Source of the DNA: Halobacteriales archaeon QS_8_69_26
Lineage (GTDB): Archaea > Halobacteriota > Halobacteria > Halobacteriales > SW-7-71-33
Direction of reading: 5' to 3'
Length of the DNA stretch: 64,000 bases
Assembly (NCBI GenBank): GCA_003023195.1
Contig: PXRX01000023.1
Span: forward strand, 91,699-155,698
Below are positions 43,192-51,639 of the stretch, piece after piece (within the stretch, counting starts at the first letter, position 1; the number at the start of each line of letters is the position of its first letter). Made by a program: the position numbers and the translations under genes. The notes beneath the pieces were generated by a model. The model made no database searches. It was not told the DNA's origin and saw nothing but the letters and a program-made list of their open reading frames with translations.

Positions 43192-44351
43192 TGGCCATCA
43201 CCCGCCAGGGCCTCGTCGCCGTACTCCGCCCGGAGCCGCTCCAGTTCCGCCCGCTGGTCGGCAAGTTCCGGCGTCCGCTCCGCGTAGACGTGGTCGAACA
43301 TCTCGGCGGGGTCGGTCTCGACGGCCTCCATCCGGTCGACGGCGGCGTCTATCTCCGCGTCGATCCGGTCGTCCAGGTCGGCCTCGTACTCGTCGTCGAT
43401 CAACTCCCGGTCCCGGAGGTAGGTCGCCAGCCGGGGGATCGGGTCCTTGTCGGCCCACTCCTCGTCGACGCCGTCGCGGTACCGCGAGGGATCGTCCGAG
43501 GAGGTGTGGGCGCCGTAGCGGTACTGGACGGCCTCTATCATCGTCGGGCGGAGTTCGTCGGCGGCCGGGTCCTTGGCCTTGGACACCGCGCGACGCGTCA
43601 CCTCGTAGACGGCCAGCGGGTCCATCCCGTCGACGCGGATGCCCTCCAGGCCGTAGGCGCGGGCCTTGCCCGCGAGGGTGCCGCTCCTGGTCTGGCGCTC
43701 GACCGGCGTCGAGATGGACCACTGGTTGTTGTTGCAGAAGAACACGGCGGGGACGTCGAACACGCCCGCGAAGTTCAGCCCCTCGTGGAAGTCCCCCTCG
43801 CTCGTGGCGCCGTCACCGAAGTAACAGAGGTACGCGGTGTCGGGGTCGCGCTCCGGGTCCTGGAGGGTCTCGGCCCAGGCACCACCGGTCGCCTGGGGTA
43901 TCTGGGTGGCGATGGGGATGTACTCCGGCATGACGTTCACGCCGTCGGGGACGGCGTAGCCGCTCTGGTGTCCCCGGAGGGCGGCCAGGATGTCCGCGGG
44001 GTCCAGGCCGTGGACTATCTTCGCCGCGTTGTCGCGGTAGGTGGGGTAGATCCAGTCGTCGTCCGCCAGTGCGCGGGCGCTCGCCACCTGGGCTGCCTCC
44101 TGGCCGCGCATCGGCGCGTATGTGGCGATCCGTCCCTGGCGTTGCAATGAGAGGGCTCGCTCGTCGAACCGTCGGGCGAAGCGCATGCCCTCGTACAGTT
44201 CGAGCAGTTCGTCCTCGGGGATCGACGGCGGCTCTCCCTCCTGCCTGAGGTGGCCGTCCTCGTCCAGTAACTGGACGATGCAACCGTCGTCGGGGTGGTC
44301 GCGTCTCGGTCCTCCGATGCTCGCGTCGCGTGGGTGTCTGTCGGTCGCCAT
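43188..44351 (-). CDS. 2-oxoacid (pyruvate-type) dehydrogenase E1 component, alpha subunit
   Basis: A 387-residue thiamine diphosphate subunit. The ThDP motif is CYFGDGATSEGDFHEGLNFA with CNNNQWSIS (G-D-G then N-N), and the phosphorylation-loop region is RYGAHTSSDDPSRY. The ATG at 44351 gives MATDRHPRD; the frame upstream to 44681 is basic and low-complexity. The untranslated leader may be long because TATA-like stretches are only found farther upstream (about 44550 and 44690). The first about 40 residues are a halophilic extension. Confidence 0.9.
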   Translation of the reverse strand: MATDRHPRDASIGGPRRDHPDDGCIVQLLDEDGHLRQEGEPPSIPEDELLELYEGMRFARRFDERALSLQRQGRIATYAPMRGQEAAQVASARALADDDWIYPTYRDNAAKIVHGLDPADILAALRGHQSGYAVPDGVNVMPEYIPIATQIPQATGGAWAETLQDPERDPDTAYLCYFGDGATSEGDFHEGLNFAGVFDVPAVFFCNNNQWSISTPVERQTRSGTLAGKARAYGLEGIRVDGMDPLAVYEVTRRAVSKAKDPAADELRPTMIEAVQYRYGAHTSSDDPSRYRDGVDEEWADKDPIPRLATYLRDRELIDDEYEADLDDRIDAEIDAAVDRMEAVETDPAEMFDHVYAERTPELADQRAELERLRAEYGDEALAGDGQ

Positions 44352-44789
44352 GTGGGTTCGGTGGGTGTCCGGGCAGTACGGTGGCCCTGCCGGGGCCACC
44401 GGGGTAGTGTGGTGGGTCGGTACCTCGGTCTCCGGTGGGAGACAGGCCGTCGGGGTCGGCTTAGCACGCCGACGGAGACGCAGTCGAACTAGTTTCCGCG
44501 TCCCGTCGCGTCGGGATCGCCGCCCCGTTTGGTGATCGGTACCGGGAAAAGTTCGAAACGTGTTCCCGCCAGTAGGAATCGTTCGAATGTCGCGGCCGTG
44601 GAAGCGAGCGGATCGCTGGAACAACCGAGCACGTCGCCGGCGGCCGTACTGGCGGGCGCCATGGTAAGTAGATGGGCGCAAAAGGTGTTAAATATTGCGT
44701 GAAACCGGTTACCACGGCCGACCCGGTCGGCGGCAACCCGGGAGACGGAAATCCGAACGGGTGAGGGCGATCCACCGGCCCTCGTCGCG
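44352..44789. other. 438-bp intergenic region upstream of the E1 genes
   Basis: No gene is supported. Candidate leftward promoters are GAACTTTTCCC near 44550 and AATATTTAACACC at about 44685-44697; the latter would give a leader of about 310 nt. The rightward end borders the stop of the small membrane gene. Confidence 0.5.
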
Positions 44790-45101
44790 TCACTTCCCGT
44801 TCCGGAGCGCGTAGATGATACAGAGCATCCCGATTATCTCCGAGACCTGTGTCGCGGCCGCGGCGGCGAGTTCGCCCACCTCGGCGAACGCCAGGAAGGC
44901 CCCGGCGAACACCGCCGGCAGGCCGGTCACGAGGACGAACCCGACGGCGATGAACAGCATCGGCCTGCTGTCGTTGCGGCGGTACCCCTGGAACGCGATG
45001 TAGGCGATGACCAACCCGAGGCCGATGCTCAGGAACTCGCTCACGAACAACACCGTCCGGGGCGTCACCGCGAGGTCACCCAGTTGCAGTGGCACGTGCA
45101 T
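44790..45101 (-). CDS. Small membrane protein (three TM helices), partner of a wHTH regulator
   Basis: A 103-residue protein with three hydrophobic helices (about residues 17-37, 47-70 and 78-98) and little else. It resembles the haloarchaeal DUF7521-type proteins that sit next to a winged-helix regulator, which is its arrangement here: it begins two bases after the regulator's stop. It may sense a membrane signal for the regulator or the nearby exporter. Confidence 0.8.
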   Translation of the reverse strand: MHVPLQLGDLAVTPRTVLFVSEFLSIGLGLVIAYIAFQGYRRNDSRPMLFIAVGFVLVTGLPAVFAGAFLAFAEVGELAAAAATQVSEIIGMLCIIYALRNGK

Positions 45102-45103
45102 GG

Positions 45104-45445
45104 TCAGAACTCCTCGACGAACCGCGTGAACCGGTCGGCCATCGTCTCCCGCCTGTCGAGTTCCACCGCGAACCCCTCGTCGGTGACCTCGACGGTCACA
45201 CGACGGAGGTTCGACCGGTAGACCTTGTGGTGGTGCCCGTCGGCGTCGGGACGGGTCCGCTCGACCACCAGGTCGTACTCGGCCAGATCCGAGAGCCGAC
45301 GGTAGACGGTCGCGTCCGAGGCGTCGCACCGTTCCGTGAGGTCGTTGGCTGACATGGGTTCCTCGCGGGCCTGGACCAGGATGCACCGGGCGCACTCGTC
45401 CTCGAGCACCCCGGCCACCGCCTCGACGTCCGGGTCCCCGCTCAC
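45104..45445 (-). CDS. ArsR-like winged helix-turn-helix regulator
   Basis: A 113-residue DNA-binding protein. ILVQAREEPMSANDLTERCD and DATVYRRLSDLAEYDLV form the helix-turn-helix, followed by a basic beta-hairpin (DADGHHHKVYRS) and a short C-terminal helix. It starts with a GTG, 29 nt after a TATA-like TTAAAGG (45471-45477). It is divergent from the ABC exporter at 45549 and may control it. It has no metal-binding cysteine pair beyond CARC near residue 20. Confidence 0.86.
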   Translation of the reverse strand: MSGDPDVEAVAGVLEDECARCILVQAREEPMSANDLTERCDASDATVYRRLSDLAEYDLVVERTRPDADGHHHKVYRSNLRRVTVEVTDEGFAVELDRRETMADRFTRFVEEF

Positions 45446-45548
45446 GGTGCGGTAGAGGACCGATCCCCCCTTAAAGGTGGGGCAGCACTTCAGCGGCTGA
45501 AGCCCTCCCCGGCCTGCCTTTTCCCCGGGTTCCGTACTCCCAGTCGTG

Positions 45549-46604
45549 ATGTCCGTAATCGAGACGAACGGAGTGACGAAGCGCTACGGGTCCGGCGAGG
45601 GTGCCGTCCTCGCCGTCAACGACCTCGACCTGACCGTCGAGGAGGGCGAGGTGTTCGGGTTCCTCGGCCCCAACGGCGCGGGGAAGTCGACGACCATCGA
45701 CGTGCTCCTCGGGTTCGCCACGCCGACCGACGGAAGCGCGGAAGTGCTGGGCCACGACGCGGTCACCGAGTCGGAGGCGGTCCGCGAACGGGTCGGGGTC
45801 CTCCCCGAGGGCTACGGCCTGTACGACCGGCTGACGGGACGGCGCCACCTCGAACTGGCCGCCGAGTGGACCGACGCCGCGGCCGACCCCGTCGCGATGC
45901 TGGACCGCGTCGGCCTCGACGCAGACGACGCCGACCGGGTCGTCGGGGACTACTCCAAGGGGATGACCCAGCGCCTCGCGCTGGCGATGGCGCTCGTCGG
46001 GGACCCCGACCTGCTGATACTCGACGAACCCTCCTCCGGACTGGACCCCAACGGGATCCGTTTGATGCGCGAGATAGTCCGCGAGGAGGCCGAGGACGGG
46101 ACGGCCGTGTTCTTCTCCAGCCACGTCCTCGGGCAGGTCGAGGCCGTCTGCGACCGGGTCGGGATCCTCCACGACGGTCGCCTGGTTGCGGTGGACACCG
46201 TCGACGGCCTCCGGGAGGCGGTCGGTGCCGGATCGACGCTGAAGCTCAGACTCGCCGATGACCCCGGCGCCGCCGAGGACGGGCCCGGTGAGGCCCCGGG
46301 TATCGACGCCGTCGGTGACCTCGAAGGGGTCGAGGGCATCGACGCCGTCGGCCGCGAGGACGGTCTCCTGACGGTCTCGTGTTCCGACCCGCGGGCGAAG
46401 GCACGCGCCGTATCGATGCTGGCCGACGCCGGCATCGAGATACTCGACGTCACCTCCGAGGAGGCCTCCCTGGAGTCCGTCTTCGCGGCCTACACGACTG
46501 GCGGGGAGGGATCCATACTATCGGACCGGGACGGCGACCCCGAAGGTGACGGGCGGGACGGGAGCGACGACGGTGCCGATACCGGGAGGGAGGTGGTCGC
46601 ATGA
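45549..46604 (+). CDS. ABC-2 type exporter ATP-binding protein
   Basis: A 351-residue ATPase closely similar in layout to the one at 38469. Motifs: GPNGAGKSTT, YSKGMTQRLAL, LLILDEPSSGLDP and SSHVL. The C-terminal domain contains a repeated VG-D/E-GIDAVG segment and an acidic tail. The ATG at 45549 is preceded at once by a GTG at 45546; either fits the TATA-like CCTTTTCC upstream. It overlaps the permease by four bases. Confidence 0.9.
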   Translation: MSVIETNGVTKRYGSGEGAVLAVNDLDLTVEEGEVFGFLGPNGAGKSTTIDVLLGFATPTDGSAEVLGHDAVTESEAVRERVGVLPEGYGLYDRLTGRRHLELAAEWTDAAADPVAMLDRVGLDADDADRVVGDYSKGMTQRLALAMALVGDPDLLILDEPSSGLDPNGIRLMREIVREEAEDGTAVFFSSHVLGQVEAVCDRVGILHDGRLVAVDTVDGLREAVGAGSTLKLRLADDPGAAEDGPGEAPGIDAVGDLEGVEGIDAVGREDGLLTVSCSDPRAKARAVSMLADAGIEILDVTSEEASLESVFAAYTTGGEGSILSDRDGDPEGDGRDGSDDGADTGREVVA

Positions 46605-47494
46605 GCGCGACGTGGCGCGGGGTCGCCCGCAAGGACGTCGAGGACGCCATCCGGTCGCGGATGGTCTGGGGACTCACCGGTATCTTCGTCGTCTTCCTCA
46701 CCCTGCTGTTGCTGGCCTTCCAGGCGCAGGCCCCGGCGGGTGTCGATGTCGGCACGGTCGAGGCCCTCGGGTTCGTCGCGACCCTCGCACAGCTGTTCGT
46801 TCCTCTCGTCGCACTCGTCGCCGGGTACATGGCGATAGTGGGCGAGCGCCGGAGCGGGAGCCTGCGGGTACTCCTGAGCTACCCCTTCACCCGGCGGGAC
46901 GTGGTCCTCGGGAAGGTCGTCGGCCGGAGCGTCGTGATCGGAACCGCGCTGCTGGTTGCCTTCCTCGTCGGGGCCGCGGTCGCGACCCTGGTCTACGGTC
47001 CTCCCGCGGCCGGGTCCTTCGCCGGGTTCGTGGCCGTCGCGCTCCTGTTCGGCCTCGCGTTCAGCGGCCTCGCCGTCGGCGTCTCCGCCGCCACGACGAC
47101 CCGGGGCCGGGCGATGGCACTGTCGATCGGTACCTACGTCGGACTCCTGTTCTTCTGGCGGCCGCTCGTCGCCGGCCTCTACTGGGCCGTCAACGGGTCC
47201 CTGCCGGGACTGCGGGCCGACGCCTGGTACTTCCTGCTCAAGCGGCTCAGCCCCCTGGAGGCCTTCCGGGTGCTCCAGAGCCGGGTCCTCGGCACCGAGG
47301 TGGCGGAAGCCGTCGGCATCCCGGTCGAGGACGTGCCGGCCGACGCCACGGCCGAGCAACTGGAAATCGCCAACCGGGTGGCAGGGGAGGTCCCGTTCTA
47401 CCTCCAGGACTGGTTCGCGGTCGTCGTCCTGGTCGCCTGGGGGGTGGTGCCCGTGGCCCTCGGCTACCTGCGGTTCCGCGACGAGGACATCTGA
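46601..47494 (+). CDS. ABC-2 type transporter permease
   Basis: A 297-residue membrane protein with six helices. GERRSGSLRVLLSYPFTRRDVVLGK is the coupling region, typical of NosY-like ABC-2 permeases. It is coupled to the ATPase by an ATGA overlap. A large external segment between helices 5 and 6 contains EVAEAVGIPVEDVPADATAE. Substrate unknown. Confidence 0.9.
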   Translation: MSATWRGVARKDVEDAIRSRMVWGLTGIFVVFLTLLLLAFQAQAPAGVDVGTVEALGFVATLAQLFVPLVALVAGYMAIVGERRSGSLRVLLSYPFTRRDVVLGKVVGRSVVIGTALLVAFLVGAAVATLVYGPPAAGSFAGFVAVALLFGLAFSGLAVGVSAATTTRGRAMALSIGTYVGLLFFWRPLVAGLYWAVNGSLPGLRADAWYFLLKRLSPLEAFRVLQSRVLGTEVAEAVGIPVEDVPADATAEQLEIANRVAGEVPFYLQDWFAVVVLVAWGVVPVALGYLRFRDEDI

Positions 47495-47510
47495 TCGCCC
47501 GGTCCACCAG

Positions 47511-47590
47511 GTCGTCGATACGTGGCCGTCCGGAGCGGCAAGTCGTCGATACGTGGCCGTCCGGAGCGGCAAGTCGTCGATACGTGGCCG
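47511..47590. repeat. 31-bp tandem repeat, about 2.6 copies
   Basis: Unit starting GTCGTCGATACGTGGCCG at 47511, 47542 and 47573; the third copy is partial. It fills most of the 102-bp gap between two converging genes. No hairpin terminator is evident, but a role in transcript ending is possible. Confidence 0.85.
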
Positions 47591-47596
47591 ACCGGT

Positions 47597-48385
47597 TCAC
47601 TCCCCTCCGTCGCCGCCACCGTCTCCGTCGCCCGCGTCGCCACCGTCGCCACCCGCGTCACCCTCGCCCTCGGCCAGTTGCTCCCGGCGCCGTCGGCGAC
47701 GACGACGGATCATCCAGATCCGCCTGTAGGTCACGTAGGTGAACAGGGGCACGACGATAAGCAGGAGGAGCAACAGCGTGATGCCGGAGGTCGCGACCGC
47801 CGCCCCGTACCCGAGGCCGGTCAGGTTCGCGATGCGGTCGCCGAAGGCGGCGACGAGTTCGACGCCGTCGACGACGATGCCCTGGACGAGTCCGACCCCG
47901 ACGAAGTCGATGTCGCCGGACCGGTACTCCCGCCAGAACGCCTCGGAGGGGTCGTCGGCCTCGACCATCGAAGTGAACGACTCGCAGTCGGTGACGACCC
48001 GGAGTTTCGGCGACTCCGGTTCGCCCTCAGCGTAGCTCTCGATCCGGCCCCGGGAGTCGGTGTCGACGGCGTAGTCCCCGCCGGCCTCGCCGTTCACCTT
48101 GAGGTGGATCCGCGAGTTACTGACCTGGTCTCTGACCAGACTCGGGACGTCCTCGATGTTGTCGTTGTAGCTCTCGACGAGTCCCGCGGGGCTCTGTCCA
48201 CAGATGTCCGGCGACGCCGCCTGGGCGGCCCCGCCAGCAGTGCCGGCACGCGGAGCGTCCCTGGCGGGTGCTTTCCCCTCGGTCACTCCTGCGGCGACGA
48301 CGCCGGCCCCGGAGCCCACGAGAACGACGAACACCAGGACCCCCGCGAGGACTCCGGCACCGCGTTCCCGGTCGTCAGGCCGCAC
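47597..48385 (-). CDS. Membrane-anchored extracellular protein (haloarchaeal, unknown)
   Basis: A 262-residue protein with a signal-like hydrophobic N-terminus (VLAGVLVFVVLVGSGAGVVA), an outer domain of about 130 residues with two cysteines (DICGQ and TDCES) that may form a disulfide, and a C-terminal membrane helix (GITLLLLLLIVVPLFTYV) followed by a strongly basic stop-transfer and a Gly/Asp tail. It starts with a GTG at 48385; an AT-rich region at 48430-48465 is the likely promoter. I do not recognise the outer domain. Confidence 0.8.
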   Translation of the reverse strand: MRPDDRERGAGVLAGVLVFVVLVGSGAGVVAAGVTEGKAPARDAPRAGTAGGAAQAASPDICGQSPAGLVESYNDNIEDVPSLVRDQVSNSRIHLKVNGEAGGDYAVDTDSRGRIESYAEGEPESPKLRVVTDCESFTSMVEADDPSEAFWREYRSGDIDFVGVGLVQGIVVDGVELVAAFGDRIANLTGLGYGAAVATSGITLLLLLLIVVPLFTYVTYRRIWMIRRRRRRRREQLAEGEGDAGGDGGDAGDGDGGGDGGE

Positions 48386-48592
48386 GGCCGATCCCCCTTC
48401 CTCGGTCGCTCGGAACGACCACTCCAGTGTCCATGTTTCACATACTCCTTCTCCTATTTTAATCCGATCGGTCCCCCGTCACTTCGCGGAGGACCGTCGA
48501 CCCCTGGTCGTTCGCGTCCAGGGTGTGGAGAACGGATCGCCTCCTCGACTGGATTGTCGGGCGGCGTCGGGCCGGATCCGCCGGAGCCGGGG

Positions 48593-48928
48593 CTACCGTG
48601 GCTCGACGACGTAATGGTCCGCGCCCTGGCGGTGGAGGACCGCTGGCTCCCGGAGGGAGACGGTGTACCCCGTCGGGGTGTGGCGCGTCTCCGCGTCCGC
48701 CTTCACCCGCACGAGATTCCCGAGGAGTTGCGCCGAGGGTGGCTTCTGGGCCGCCCCGCAGTCGTAGACCGTTATCAGCTCCCGGTCACGCTCGTCGTAG
48801 ACGACGACGTGGGCGTGGCGCGGGAGGTGATAGCGCCGCGGGGCGTCGGGGTCGGCGTCCTCTGCCGGCGCGAGCCTGTTCACGCCCTGGCGTAGACCGG
48901 CGGCCGTCAAACCGCTTTGGATCGCCAC
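48593..48928 (-). CDS. Small uncharacterised protein
   Basis: A predicted protein of about 111 residues with HLPRHAHVVVYDERDRELIT and LLGNLVRVKADAETRHTPTG, compatible with a beta-rich small domain. The start is uncertain; the GTG at 48928 is a guess and no clear TATA box is seen. The upstream frame to 49333 is low-complexity and runs through an operator, so it is not coding. The opposite strand is also open but composed of less plausible protein. Confidence 0.55.
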   Translation of the reverse strand: MAIQSGLTAAGLRQGVNRLAPAEDADPDAPRRYHLPRHAHVVVYDERDRELITVYDCGAAQKPPSAQLLGNLVRVKADAETRHTPTGYTVSLREPAVLHRQGADHYVVEPR

Positions 48929-49033
48929 GACGTGGCCTACGTCGTCTCCGGTCGCGCCTGCACCGCCCCGGCCGCGCGACGAAGCGACGGGATCGGTCGG
49001 GGGACTGGCGTGGGCAAAGGCGGATGCGCGGTT

Positions 49034-49051
49034 TACAGTAAAGTTACTGTA
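49034..49051. promoter_or_regulatory. Dyad operator F, TACAGTA-N4-TACTGTA
   Basis: Perfect arms with spacer AAGT. The centre is about 78 bp before the acyltransferase start and about 50 bp upstream of its likely TATA-like ATTCAAGG (about 49091). It could also act on the leftward gene at 48928. Confidence 0.72.
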
Positions 49052-49120
49052 ACCCCACCGGATACCGGCCGGGATCCGTCGACTCCGGGATTCAAGGCGG
49101 TCGCGGTCCAACCCCGGGGC

Positions 49121-49768
49121 GTGAGCGACGACGCCCGCCCCGCCGACGAGTCCGATCCCCCCTCCGACGCCGCGTCGCCGCCAGGGACCGCCGCGGGCGA
49201 CGAGGACGACCCGGCAGGTGGTGACGCCGTCGGCGAGGCCGGCGACGGTGCCGACCGTCGCCACGACCGGGTGACCGCCCACCGGACGCCCACCGGCGGC
49301 AACTCGCTGGCGTTCTGGACCTCCGCCCGGCACCCGCTCCGGGTGGCGGTCAACTACGTCGTGGTCTGGCTGGTGCGGGTTTCACCCAGTCTCGCCCTCA
49401 AGCGGTGGCTCCTGCGCCGGATCGGCGTCACCGTCGGCGAGGGCGTCTCGTGGGGCCTGGAGGCCACCCCGGACGTGTTCTGGCCCGACCGCATCACGGT
49501 CGCGGACCGGGCCATCGTCGGGTACGACGCCACCCTGCTCTGCCACGAGTTCCTCCAGGACGAGTACCGCGTCGGCGAGGTAGTGATCGCCGAGGAGGCG
49601 ATGATCGGTGCCGGTGCGATCGTCCTCCCCGGCGTCGAGGTGGGCGAGCGCGCGAGCGTGGCGGCGAACTCGCTGGTCACCGAGGACGTCCCGCCGGGCG
49701 AGACGGTGGCGGGCGTGCCCGCGACGCCGATGACCAGCGAGGAAATCGACGGCGAAGACGGTCGTTGA
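49121..49768 (+). CDS. Hexapeptide-repeat acyltransferase
   Basis: A 215-residue protein with a left-handed beta-helix. The hexapeptide turns IGAGAIVLPGVEVGERASV and VAANSLVTEDVPPGETVAGVPA are those of the maltose/galactoside/xenobiotic acetyltransferase group. LCHEFLQDEYRVG is a further family feature. The first about 60 residues are an acidic extension, then a hydrophobic segment (RVAVNYVVVWLVRVS) that may bind the membrane. The GTG at 49121 is chosen from the promoter position. The substrate is probably a sugar or lipid-linked sugar. Confidence 0.82.
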   Translation: MSDDARPADESDPPSDAASPPGTAAGDEDDPAGGDAVGEAGDGADRRHDRVTAHRTPTGGNSLAFWTSARHPLRVAVNYVVVWLVRVSPSLALKRWLLRRIGVTVGEGVSWGLEATPDVFWPDRITVADRAIVGYDATLLCHEFLQDEYRVGEVVIAEEAMIGAGAIVLPGVEVGERASVAANSLVTEDVPPGETVAGVPATPMTSEEIDGEDGR

Positions 49769-49852
49769 AACGGGGACGGTCCCGGGAGAATCGAAAACGG
49801 CGAGGTCGGGGTCAGCGGCGTTGCGGGACGGGCGACCGAAGCCGTCGGGCTC

Positions 49853-50716
49853 TCACTCCCGGATCCGCACCACGCCTTCCTGGATGATCTTCCGGTTGGG
49901 GATGATGTACTCCTCGCCGTCGTTCTCGACGCGGGTGACGACGATGTCCATCCCCTGGACGACGCCCCGGCGGTCGCCGATCTCGACCTCGTCGCCGATC
50001 CCGTAGGGCTGATTTAGGAGGAGGTAGACGCCGGCGGCCCCCGAGGAGAGGAAGTCCTGGAGGGCCAGGCCCGCGAACAGCACCACGGCCAGCGCGTACA
50101 CCGCCAGCAACGCCACCAGCGCGAGGGTCTGGACGCCGATCTGGCCGAGTGCGACGAGGAAGGCGACGTAGAGGACGCTGTACTTCACCAGCCGCGGAAC
50201 GAAGTTCACCTCGGGGAGTTTCACCCCGCGGAGGCGCTCGCTGACCAGGAGTTCGGCCTTGTCCGCGACGACGAACCCGACGACGACGATGAGGATGGCG
50301 ATAAAGGCCTGGGGGACGAACCCGGCGACCCGCGCCCAGAAGTTCTCGGTGGAGATGAGCTGGGCGATGTTTATCGCGGCGATGATCGCGACGGCGTAGA
50401 TGAACCACGACGAGAGCCGGGCCAGGATGGTCACCGTCGACGTCCCGAGGCTCTGTGCCGTGCGCTCGAACGCCGTCCCCTCGACGGCCTCGGGGACGCC
50501 GACCGCGGTCAGCAGGCGCTTGTTGAACTGCCCCATCAGCAGGCCGAACCCGAACCCGATCACGAGGACGAACGCCGCCAGGACCCAGGGTTCCTGGAGT
50601 ACCCCTGGGAGTTCCCCCACCGCGTCGGGCACGCTCTGGAGGGGTGACGCCAGTGTGACCGGGTCCAGTCCCCTCAGGATCCCCTCGCCGTCCGCGATTA
50701 CCTTCGGTCCGCGCAT
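49853..50716 (-). CDS. Small-conductance mechanosensitive channel (MscS family)
   Basis: A 287-residue membrane protein with four to five hydrophobic segments, then the MscS pore helix/beta-domain: GLALQDFLSSGAAGVYLLLNQ, IGDEVEIGDRRGVVQGMDI and the conserved IPNRKI. The C-terminal cytoplasmic part is shorter than in E. coli MscS. It begins two bases after the dacZ stop, so channel and c-di-AMP synthase are co-transcribed, which suggests joint control of turgor and osmotic stress. Confidence 0.9.
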   Translation of the reverse strand: MRGPKVIADGEGILRGLDPVTLASPLQSVPDAVGELPGVLQEPWVLAAFVLVIGFGFGLLMGQFNKRLLTAVGVPEAVEGTAFERTAQSLGTSTVTILARLSSWFIYAVAIIAAINIAQLISTENFWARVAGFVPQAFIAILIVVVGFVVADKAELLVSERLRGVKLPEVNFVPRLVKYSVLYVAFLVALGQIGVQTLALVALLAVYALAVVLFAGLALQDFLSSGAAGVYLLLNQPYGIGDEVEIGDRRGVVQGMDIVVTRVENDGEEYIIPNRKIIQEGVVRIRE

Positions 50717-50718
50717 CG

Positions 50719-51531
50719 TCAGTACTCCTCCGGATCGAGTTCCAGTACCATCTCTCCTCCTTTAAAAGCCCTGACGAGGCCGTCGGACTCGCTCAGGACG
50801 ACGGCGATGGCGTTGGTGTCCCGGGTGATCGCGCCGGCGGCCATGTGACGGGCGCCCAGGCCCTTCGGGATGTCGACGCCCTCGGCGCTGGGTTCGAGGT
50901 AGCGGTAGGCTGAGACGATCTTCCCCTTGTCGCTGATGACGAAGGCGCCGTCCAGGCGGGAGAACTCCTTGAGCATCACGTTGACGATGGGGTCCCCGAC
51001 GTGGACGTGGGACTTCTCGAAGGGGTTGTAGCTCAGCGGCCGGGACTTGTTCATCACCTTCCCGGCGTCGCCGACGACGAACAGGGCGCCGACGGGTTTC
51101 CCCTTCTGTCCCTTCCGCCCGAGTTCGATGGCCAGTTCGAACACGTCGCGGATCACTTCTGCTGGCGCCCGCGACTCGGCGAAGAGTTCGTAGACGCCGG
51201 TGTGGGTGAACGCGTCCGACCGGACCCGGGAGACGGTGTCGACCCCTTCCCCGAACACGCCGGTGACGCAGGCGAGCACGTCGCCCTCGTTGACGAGTTC
51301 CTCGTCGATGGCCCCCTCGATGCCGAACTGGATGCGCTGTGCGACGTTCTCGAACTCTAGCGGGAGTTCGACGTAGTTGTCGGCACCCACCGAGTTCTCG
51401 GGTGCGATGACCACGACGTCCAAGTTGTCGACCCGTGCGAACCGTTCGTAGTATGACCCGCTCGGCGAGAACAGCACCACGGCGTCGACGTCGCTGACGA
51501 CGTCCTCCAGCAACTCGGTCAGTTCCGCCAT
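50719..51531 (-). CDS. dacZ: Diadenylate cyclase DacZ
   Basis: A 270-residue cytosolic c-di-AMP synthase. The DAC domain is in the C-terminal half, with LDGAFVISDKG (D-G-A motif) and GARHMAAGAITR (R-H-x2-A motif). The N-terminal half has a pyruvate-kinase-like regulatory fold (VVLFSPSGSYYERFA and FGIEGAIDEELV). It matches the archaeal DacZ arrangement known from Haloferax. The start at 51531 lies about 31 nt after an AT-rich promoter (CCTTTTTCATG, about 51556-51565). Confidence 0.92.
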   Translation of the reverse strand: MAELTELLEDVVSDVDAVVLFSPSGSYYERFARVDNLDVVVIAPENSVGADNYVELPLEFENVAQRIQFGIEGAIDEELVNEGDVLACVTGVFGEGVDTVSRVRSDAFTHTGVYELFAESRAPAEVIRDVFELAIELGRKGQKGKPVGALFVVGDAGKVMNKSRPLSYNPFEKSHVHVGDPIVNVMLKEFSRLDGAFVISDKGKIVSAYRYLEPSAEGVDIPKGLGARHMAAGAITRDTNAIAVVLSESDGLVRAFKGGEMVLELDPEEY

Positions 51532-51639
51532 CGATCATACTAAAACGGACGACATGAAAAAGGCTTTCGTGACTGTCGTGCGAGCGTCTGTCGTGGGTTC
51601 GCCAGAGGACAGGTTCGGGACTCCCGGTCTCGATGCGGG

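Noticed and set aside
47522..48895. Rightward 457-codon frame opposite the membrane protein and small gene
   Set aside because: It runs through the tandem repeat and is antisense to a signal-peptide protein with a clear membrane helix.
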